This document shows positions 6,578 through 11,888 of a stretch of DNA of 11,888 nt, piece by piece. A program made the translations under genes and the position numbers. Below the pieces are notes generated by a model. The model saw nothing but the letters and a program-made list of their open reading frames with translations, did no database searches and was not told the DNA's origin. The stretch is from NCBI GenBank assembly GCA_015062085.1, contig SUVI01000128.1:1-11888 (forward strand), written 5' to 3'. The DNA is from Planctomycetaceae bacterium. Its GTDB lineage: Bacteria > Planctomycetota > Planctomycetia > Pirellulales > Thermoguttaceae. Positions within the stretch are counted from its first letter, which is position 1; each line of letters opens with the position of its first letter.

Positions 6578-9500
6578 ATGGCGGATCCGTACGATCGCGA
6601 AAAAGAGGAGTTGACGGTCGGGACTCGGTTTGTGGAGCACCGTCCGCTGATCCCGTTCCTAGGCATGATGATCCTTGGGATCTTTACGGACCGATTTTTT
6701 TTGAGTCCGCAGGAGATCGAGACTGGGATCAGTGCGGCAGCCTGGGGGTGGTTCGCGTTTCTCGTGCTCTGTCTTGCGGCAGTTTTTGCGTCTCTGCGTC
6801 AGGAGCGTGCTCTCCGGAAGATCCGAGAAGAAATGGATGCTGCCGCGTTGGAAGAGTGCGGTGCCGAGACGTTTTTCGATGAGTTTGACGGCGAGTTTGA
6901 CGGCGAGTTTGACGGCGAGTTTGACGGCGAGTTTGACGGCGAGTTTGACGGCGAGTTTGACGGCGAGTTTGACGAAGAGCTCGAAAAGCTGGAACCGTTT
7001 CCGGTACGTTTCGGAAAAACGCTTCGTTCCGCTTGGGAAACGGAAGGGGGGCGGGTCACGCTTTCGTTTTTGTTTGCTTTTTGTGCGCTTGGCGGTCTCT
7101 TTCACCATCTTTACTGGAATTTTTATCCAAAGACGGAGATCGGGCTTCGGGCAGGGGATCCGTTTTCGCTGGAATGCGTACGCGGAGAGATCGTTCGGCC
7201 TCCCGAGTTCGTGAGCGCGAGCCGGAGCAGCAGTTTTCTGGGTTCCGAGAATGAAGAGAGCACGCGGCTTCTCATGAAAGTCCAGTTGCGCAGATCCGGA
7301 AAGCGGTGGGAGCGCGTGACTGGAAATCTGCTCGTTCGAGTGACGGGGCATCTGGAAAATGTTCATGCTGGAGACGTTTTTCAGATGAGCGGCCGGCTGT
7401 GCCATTTTCCGGAGGCGATGAATCCTCGTGCATTTTCCGCGCGGACTTTCTATCGTCAGGAGCGCATTTTAGCGGTCCTTCGCGTGCCGTCGGTAAAGAA
7501 TCCGCAGCTAATTTCCCGTCCGAGTTCTTGGGGCGTTTTTCGGACCGTTGAGCATTTGCGCGACACTGCGTCGGTTCGGCTGGAGCGTTTTCTGACGCCC
7601 GAAACGCGGCCAATGGCGGAGGCGCTCATTCTTGGGTGCCGGGATGAAGTCTCGGTCGAGGAGTTGGATGAAATGCTGGAAACGGGGACCATTCACATCA
7701 TGGCGATCTCTGGACTTCACGTGGGACTTTTGGCCGGCGGGCTTTTTTTTCTGACTCGGATCTTTGGAATGGGACGTACTTTGACGGTCCTCTTGACGAT
7801 TGCCGGAGTTTGGCTGTACGTTTTGGTCAGCGGTGCGCGCCCTCCTGCGCTTCGTGCTGGAGTGCTCGTCGCCATTTCTGCGTTCGGCTACTGGCTCGCA
7901 CGTCCGCAATCCCGACTCAATTCCCTCGCAGCGGCTGGACTTTGCATCCTCATTTTGAATCCGGCTTCGCTTTTTTCGACGGGAGCTCAACTTTCGTTTT
8001 TAGCTGTCGGCGTTTTGCTCTGCACGCCCGTTGGCCGCGCCCCGTCTCCCTCCCGGTCTGCGAGCGAGGATCGTGACGCCGTGCAAAATTCCGCATCCTC
8101 ACGGCATTCTGCGTCTCCGCAAAATTCCGCATCCTCACGGCGTTCTGCGTCTCCGCAAAATTCCGCATCCTCACGGCGTTCTGCGTCTCCGCAAAATTCC
8201 GCGTCCTCACGGCGTTCTGCGTCTCCGCAAAATTCCGCATCCTCACGGCATTCTGCGTCTCCGCAAAATTCCGCGTCCTCACGGCGTTCTGCGTCTCCGC
8301 AAAATTCCGCGTCCTCACGGCGTTCTGCGTCTCCGCAAAATTCCGCGTCGAACGGAAAGCAGCGTGCGCGTCTTCGGAACGGCGGCAAAGCTTTGGTCCG
8401 GCGGGGCGTTTTACCCTCACGGAAACGGAATGGGAACGAACTTCATCTTGCCTGGGAGTATCTTTTCGCGGCGAACGCAGACCGCCATGCGATCCTGCGC
8501 AGGCTGAAACGCCGATTTTGGACGGGATCCTGGAATCTTCTCTACTCCTCGTTTCAGATGACGGTCGTGCTGATGCCTTTGGTGGTTGGGTCTTTTCACG
8601 TCGCGGCATTTATCGGGATCTTCCTGAACATTCTTCTCTGGATCCCCTTGATGGCGGCCATGATCGGCGGGTCAGGAGTCGTCCTTTTCGGTTCCGTACC
8701 GATCGCGGGAGCATTTTTGGGGTGGATCTGCTCAGCAGGACTTTCGGTGATGGCTCTGCTCATTCACTGCGGGGCGCAGATCCCCGGACACTGCCTCTGG
8801 ATGCGCGGGACGCCGACTTTCTGGAACCTGATCCTTTACTCTGTGCTGATCCTGTGGGCCGTCTTTCCTGCGATCCGTCTGAAAAACAGGAAGGAGTACG
8901 CGGTTTTCTGGTGCCTCATGCTTCTTCTCCTCTTTCCATTCTGGCTGGATGGAAACGGAAAACGCAGCGAATTTCGATGTTCGGCCATTTCGGTCTCTCA
9001 CGGTCTTGCGGTCCTGGTCCAGCTTCCTGACGGCAGAAACTTTCTGTACGATGCGGGCCAGTTCGCGCCGGCGGAGTTCCCAACGCGCACGATCTCGGCG
9101 TTTCTGTGGAATGCGGGAGTCCAGTCGATCGACGCGCTCTTCATTTCTCATCCCGATCTGGACCACTACAATGCGGTACCGGGACTGCTGAGACGTTTCC
9201 GTACGAAGGAGGTCTTCGCTGCCTCTCCGTGCTACGAGACCCTGCGCCGCTCTCCCCTTGGGACTCCGAATGCCGTTTCTGATCCAGACGCCGTTTCTGA
9301 TCCAGACGCCGTTTCTGATCCAGACGCCGTTTCTGATCCAGATGCCGTTTCTGATCCAGACGCCGTTTCTGATCCAGACGCTGTGAAAGAGAAGTCTAGC
9401 ACTCCGAAGGATCGGCGGGCGCTCGCGCTGGCGGAAACGATGGAGCAGCAGCGCCGTTTGATCCAGGCGATCGATGAGCGGAAGATCCCGTTCAGGATAC

Positions 9501-9964
9501 TGAAGGCTGGTGACAGGATCGTGTTTGCGGAGGACTGCACGATATCGGTCCTGCATCCGACGGAGAAGTTTGTGCGTGAAAAACCGAAACTGACGAATGC
9601 GAATTCACTCGTGCTTCTGATTGAGTACCAGGGAGTGCGCTTTCTTTTGACGGGAGATCTTGCGCCGCCGGGGCTGGACGCATTTCTCACGCAGACGCCG
9701 ATCCCGTGCGACGTCGTTTTTGCTCCGCATCATGGGGCGAAAAACTGCGCGACGCCTGAATTTGGGGAGTGGTGCATGCCGAAACATTTCATTATCTGCG
9801 ATTCGTATGAAAATCAGCAGAAACGAACGAAAGAGAATTTTGAGAAAATGGGGGCCTGTGTCTATCATACGGGACGCGACGGTGCCGTCTTTTTTTCCGT
9901 CAAGGATGGAAAACTGGATGTGGAAGACAGAGAAAAATGGAAGGAGAGGGATAAATGGAACTGA
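6578..9964 (+). CDS. comEC: ComEC/Rec2-type DNA uptake channel, inflated by three in-frame repeat arrays
   Basis: Inner-membrane channel for single-stranded DNA in natural transformation, with a C-terminal metallo-beta-lactamase (MBL) fold domain proposed to degrade the non-transported strand. Start ATG 6578 has ggagg at 6570-6574; GTG 6533 is in frame but lies in the 16-bp repeats. Length is 1128 residues against roughly 700-850 usual. Order: two N-terminal membrane segments; acidic EFDG array (102-132); a membrane segment; DUF4131-like OB-fold (about 190-300); the competence domain with HIMAISGLHVG (373-383) and several TM helices; a QNSASSR(R/H)SASP array (503-586); further TM helices; and the MBL domain with SHPDLDH (857-863), TGD (D1027) and HHG (1051-1053). 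A third array, AVSDPD (899-934), interrupts the MBL domain. No frame break, and core motifs are intact, so it may work. The last 10 nt overlap the DUF58 gene. It may be co-transcribed with GH32, 99 nt upstream. Confidence 0.93.
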   Translation: MADPYDREKEELTVGTRFVEHRPLIPFLGMMILGIFTDRFFLSPQEIETGISAAAWGWFAFLVLCLAAVFASLRQERALRKIREEMDAAALEECGAETFFDEFDGEFDGEFDGEFDGEFDGEFDGEFDGEFDEELEKLEPFPVRFGKTLRSAWETEGGRVTLSFLFAFCALGGLFHHLYWNFYPKTEIGLRAGDPFSLECVRGEIVRPPEFVSASRSSSFLGSENEESTRLLMKVQLRRSGKRWERVTGNLLVRVTGHLENVHAGDVFQMSGRLCHFPEAMNPRAFSARTFYRQERILAVLRVPSVKNPQLISRPSSWGVFRTVEHLRDTASVRLERFLTPETRPMAEALILGCRDEVSVEELDEMLETGTIHIMAISGLHVGLLAGGLFFLTRIFGMGRTLTVLLTIAGVWLYVLVSGARPPALRAGVLVAISAFGYWLARPQSRLNSLAAAGLCILILNPASLFSTGAQLSFLAVGVLLCTPVGRAPSPSRSASEDRDAVQNSASSRHSASPQNSASSRRSASPQNSASSRRSASPQNSASSRRSASPQNSASSRHSASPQNSASSRRSASPQNSASSRRSASPQNSASNGKQRARLRNGGKALVRRGVLPSRKRNGNELHLAWEYLFAANADRHAILRRLKRRFWTGSWNLLYSSFQMTVVLMPLVVGSFHVAAFIGIFLNILLWIPLMAAMIGGSGVVLFGSVPIAGAFLGWICSAGLSVMALLIHCGAQIPGHCLWMRGTPTFWNLILYSVLILWAVFPAIRLKNRKEYAVFWCLMLLLLFPFWLDGNGKRSEFRCSAISVSHGLAVLVQLPDGRNFLYDAGQFAPAEFPTRTISAFLWNAGVQSIDALFISHPDLDHYNAVPGLLRRFRTKEVFAASPCYETLRRSPLGTPNAVSDPDAVSDPDAVSDPDAVSDPDAVSDPDAVSDPDAVKEKSSTPKDRRALALAETMEQQRRLIQAIDERKIPFRILKAGDRIVFAEDCTISVLHPTEKFVREKPKLTNANSLVLLIEYQGVRFLLTGDLAPPGLDAFLTQTPIPCDVVFAPHHGAKNCATPEFGEWCMPKHFIICDSYENQQKRTKENFEKMGACVYHTGRDGAVFFSVKDGKLDVEDREKWKERDKWN
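6881..6976 (+). repeat. 12-bp in-frame tandem repeat, 8 units (EFDG) in comEC
   Basis: Seven identical copies of gagtttgacggc plus a final gagtttgacgaa, between the second and third predicted membrane segments. Perfect identity, including third codon positions, points to very recent expansion. The encoded stretch is acidic and Phe-spaced every four residues. Confidence 0.97.
8084..8349 (+). repeat. 36-bp in-frame tandem repeat, 7 full units plus a partial (QNSASSR-R/H-SASP) in comEC
   Basis: Seven complete 36-bp units start at 8084, 8120, 8156, 8192, 8228, 8264 and 8300, with 14 bases of an eighth. Units differ at only two sites (gca/gcg and cat/cgt). The cat version occurs in units 1 and 5, consistent with duplication of a multi-unit block. 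The encoded Ser/Arg/Gln stretch is basic, hydrophilic and sits between membrane helices of the competence domain. Confidence 0.97.
9272..9379 (+). repeat. 18-bp in-frame tandem repeat, 6 units (AVSDPD) in the comEC MBL domain
   Basis: Six copies of gccgtttctgatccagac. Only the fourth differs (final gat for gac, synonymous). It falls about 35 residues after the HPDLDH metal-binding motif and before the TGD motif, so it must form a surface loop if the MBL fold is kept. Confidence 0.97.
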
Positions 9965-10968
9965 ATCGGAGATCCGTGCCGCAAAATGACCAGCTCAATG
10001 CGGTGGTTTCGGAACCGGAAAAGGCTTCGGAATGGGAGTGCGGGGCCATTTTCGACCCGGAGATCCTCGCGCAGTTGGGAGATTTCCGGCTGCGTGCCTC
10101 GCGTTTGGCGGCTGGTATGGCGTACGGGATCCATCGCAGCGTTCGGATGGGCGTTTCCACGGTATTTGAAGACCATCGGCCGTGGGAACAGGGGGACGAG
10201 CCGAAATTCATCGACTGGCGTGTGTGGGCGAGGACCGGAAAGCTCTTTCGGCGCCGTTTTCGCGAGGACACCAACCACGTCTTTCATTTTCTGGTCGATT
10301 TCTCGCCCAGTATGAACTACGCGGGAAATGGAAGACTGTCCAAGCTCGAGTACGCTCGCTTGACGGCCGCGGTGATGGCGTACGCTGTGCTGGAGCAGAG
10401 GGATCTGGCGGGTCTGTCGGCCGCAAATGGTACGGAGACGGTCGTGTTGCGCGCTTCGTCCGGAGAGGAGCATTGGGGGGAAACGCTCCGATTTCTGGAA
10501 GCCCCCCCGTTTCGCGAAACAAAAACGCATCGGGCGCGAACGGGAAGTGCCGCAAACGCTGGTCAGTCTTTTGCCGAGGTCCTGAATACGATCGCCTCTG
10601 CGTGTCCGAAACGGGGACGGATCTTCCTGTTCTCCGACTTTTTCGACGCGCAGAGCTGGGAGGCGATCCAGCCGCAGATGAAACTGCTGGGCGCGCAGGG
10701 AAACGAGGTGACGCTCTTTCGGATCCTGGATGCGGATGAGCTGGAATTTCCGTTTGAGTCCTTCAGCCAGTTCGTTTCCATGGAGCCGAACGCCGGGGGA
10801 ACTCTGACGCTCCTTCCGGACTCCGTGCGCAGTGCGTACCTGGAAGAGCTGCGTCTCTGGAACGATTCCCTAGAGCACGGCTGCCGTTCTTTAGGGATCC
10901 GCTTCGTCCCCGTCGATACACGAACGCCGATCCACCAGACGATCCTTGCCGGCACACAGACTCGGTGA
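9955..10968 (+). CDS. DUF58 family (vWA-like) protein
   Basis: Soluble 337-residue protein of the DUF58 family, vWA-like proteins that usually accompany a MoxR AAA+ ATPase and membrane vWA (BatA-like) proteins in envelope or stress functions; the exact role is not established. ATG 9955 has ggag (9943-9946) 8 nt upstream, inside the end of comEC, and the 10-nt overlap suggests translational coupling. Family landmarks: GIHRSVRMG (58-66), RPWEQGDEPKFIDWRVWART (75-94), the C-terminal F-R-E-D of that block, and a MIDAS-like DFSPSM (115-120), which would bind a divalent metal. A LEYARLTAAVMAYAVLEQRDLAGL segment follows, and FLFSDFFD (about 223-230) matches the later strand of the fold. There is no membrane segment, as in the shorter family members. 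No moxR or BatA-like partner is within the window: upstream is comEC and downstream an unrelated lipoprotein with its own promoter. Confidence 0.9.
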   Translation: MELNRRSVPQNDQLNAVVSEPEKASEWECGAIFDPEILAQLGDFRLRASRLAAGMAYGIHRSVRMGVSTVFEDHRPWEQGDEPKFIDWRVWARTGKLFRRRFREDTNHVFHFLVDFSPSMNYAGNGRLSKLEYARLTAAVMAYAVLEQRDLAGLSAANGTETVVLRASSGEEHWGETLRFLEAPPFRETKTHRARTGSAANAGQSFAEVLNTIASACPKRGRIFLFSDFFDAQSWEAIQPQMKLLGAQGNEVTLFRILDADELEFPFESFSQFVSMEPNAGGTLTLLPDSVRSAYLEELRLWNDSLEHGCRSLGIRFVPVDTRTPIHQTILAGTQTR

Positions 10969-10969
10969 G

Positions 10970-11009
10970 CCTCGCCTCTCTTGAATGCGAGGGGGACGCC
11001 GCAGGCGGT
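10970..11009 (+). terminator. Possible terminator hairpins after the DUF58 gene
   Basis: A 6-bp stem, cctcgc (10970-10975) with gcgagg (10987-10992), starts just after the stop codon. It is followed by a small ccgc-ag-gcgg hairpin near 11000, with a T7 run at about 11026. The T-run is detached from both stems, so the assignment is weak. The rest of the gap up to 11133 shows nothing further I can name. Confidence 0.3.
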
Positions 11010-11133
11010 GGAATGTTTTCGTGCCTTTTTTTACGGACATTACGCCGAATGAGAGCCCCCCCGGAAGATTTTTTCCGAGCCTCTGTGTTTTCCTGTATTT
11101 TAAGTTTCCGAGGTAAATGACGCCTCCCTCCTC

Positions 11134-11162
11134 TTGACAAGATCGTATTTTTACTGTATCAT
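11134..11162 (+). promoter_or_regulatory. Sigma70-type promoter of the SUMF1 lipoprotein gene
   Basis: TTGACA (11134-11139, full consensus) and TATCAT (11157-11162, five of six) are separated by 17 nt. Transcription would begin near 11169, leaving a leader of about 42 nt with a good ribosome binding site before the ATG at 11211. This implies a transcription unit independent of comEC-DUF58. Confidence 0.8.
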
Positions 11163-11210
11163 AAAACTTTCATCGTGTTTAACTTTCATTTGAAAATTCA
11201 GGAGAATATC

Positions 11211-11888
11211 ATGAAACGAATTCTAATTATGTTCCTGTTTACGTGCGTCTTGACGGGCTGCATGCAGGAAAAGGCAGCCGACAAACCCGGTGAACCTTCT
11301 GCTGCGGCAGAAGAGATGGCGGCGGAGGATGCTAAGGCCGAGGAAACGGCAGAAAAGAATGAGGGATCGAAACCCGCAGTCCGCAAAGCCGGTGAGCGCA
11401 TGGTGAAGACCGTCAACGGCATCGAGTACGCCTTCCGCTGGTGTCCCGCGGGCACGTTCACGATGGGGAGTCCAGAAGACGAACCGGGCCGGATTTATGA
11501 CGAAAAGCAGCACAGCGTGACACTGACGCAGGGGTTCTGGATGCTTGAGACGGAAGTGACGCAGGCGATGTGGAAGAGCGTGATGGGTACGACGCTTGAA
11601 GAGCAGGCGCAGAAAATGCTTCATGACGACACGGAGTATAATTTTGGCGGCGAGATCGGCAAAAAAACGCTTCGTGACCTTTATGGCTTCCAGCGAGATG
11701 AGGATCCGGCCAAGATCCTTGTCGGTGTGGGTTCGGACCGTCCGATGTATTACGTAAGCTGGAATGAATGCGAAGAGTTTTGCCGTAAATTGTCGAACAA
11801 ACTTGGGATGACGGTGAGTCTTCCTACAGAGGCGCAGTGGGAATACGCGTGCCGAGCAGGGAGCGAGACTGCGTTGCCGAACGGACCG
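11211..11888 (+). CDS. Lipoprotein with a formylglycine-generating-enzyme-like (SUMF1) domain, 3' end missing
   Basis: Open to the right edge (226 codons visible, no stop). ATG 11211 has AGGAG (11200-11204) 6 nt upstream and a strong promoter before it. The N-terminus is a lipoprotein signal: MKR, hydrophobic core, lipobox LTGC with C17 as the lipidation site, so the protein is anchored at the periplasmic or outer face. Residues 18-60 are an Ala/Glu/Lys-rich low-complexity linker. The SUMF1/FGE-sulfatase domain follows: FRWCPAGTFTMGS (75-87), a WMLETEVTQAMW segment, RPMYYVSWNECEEFC and LPTEAQWEYACRAG. Genuine FGEs oxidise a sulfatase Cys to formylglycine, but many lipoprotein members with this fold act in other or unknown roles, and the catalytic Cys region lies beyond the window, so activity cannot be judged. 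Confidence 0.9.
   Translation, partial: MKRILIMFLFTCVLTGCMQEKAADKPGEPSAAAEEMAAEDAKAEETAEKNEGSKPAVRKAGERMVKTVNGIEYAFRWCPAGTFTMGSPEDEPGRIYDEKQHSVTLTQGFWMLETEVTQAMWKSVMGTTLEEQAQKMLHDDTEYNFGGEIGKKTLRDLYGFQRDEDPAKILVGVGSDRPMYYVSWNECEEFCRKLSNKLGMTVSLPTEAQWEYACRAGSETALPNGP

Noticed and set aside
8084..8349. CRISPR array (36-bp repeat length is typical)
   Set aside because: The units are directly adjacent with no spacers, are in frame with comEC, and there are no cas genes.
7950..8609. Antisense frames over the 36-bp array (RNFAETQNAVRT and AEFCGDAERRED type repeats)
   Set aside because: Any tandem repeat with a period divisible by three and no stop stays open in other frames; the sense frame matches ComEC on both sides.

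Overview
The window looks like chromosomal DNA from a Planctomycetota/PVC-type bacterium, probably a host- or polysaccharide-associated one. This rests on the gene mix: a secreted GH32 fructanase with an N-terminal beta-rich domain, an inositol/xylose-type sugar porter, a full-length ComEC, a DUF58 (vWA-like) protein and a lipoprotein with a formylglycine-generating-enzyme-like (SUMF1) domain. No rRNA or tRNA marker is present, so the taxonomy is inference.

Layout. Positions 1-2520 are visibly more AT-rich and gene-poor. They hold the 3' part of a Cys-motif-repeat protein of unknown function (3-797), a perfect 13-bp hairpin behind it, about 750 bp of mostly non-coding DNA with a 44-bp imperfect inverted repeat (984-1027 / 1195-1238), a small orphan protein (1559-1993) that may be a metallopeptidase-like protein with a lost HExxH motif, and another roughly 530-bp gap. 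From about 2525 the sequence becomes GC-richer and dense: a clear sigma70-type promoter, an MFS sugar transporter (2632-4401), a hairpin terminator, a repeat-filled intergenic region with a long imperfect palindrome (4564-4693), a secreted GH32 enzyme (4814-6478), comEC (6578-9964), a DUF58 protein overlapping the end of comEC (9955-10968), a second good promoter (11134-11162) and the 5' part of a SUMF1-domain lipoprotein (11211 to the window end).

How the genes may work together. The exported GH32 enzyme would release fructose or sucrose-derived hexose outside the cytoplasmic membrane, and the MFS porter could import it. They are neighbours but appear to be separate transcription units. GH32, comEC and DUF58 are co-directional with no obvious terminator between them, and comEC-DUF58 overlap by 10 nt, so they may be one transcript.

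The most striking property is repeat inflation. Two adjacent membrane-protein genes carry four unrelated in-frame minisatellites: 15 bp x 12 in the transporter, and 12 bp x 8, 36 bp x 7.4 and 18 bp x 6 in comEC. All have periods divisible by three and all sit between conserved segments. The intergenic gaps carry further short tandem arrays, mostly with periods not divisible by three (10, 16 and 8 bp, plus one of 6 bp). This pattern suggests a genome with frequent tandem duplication, filtered by reading frame and tolerated in protein loops. It is the best candidate here for something undescribed.
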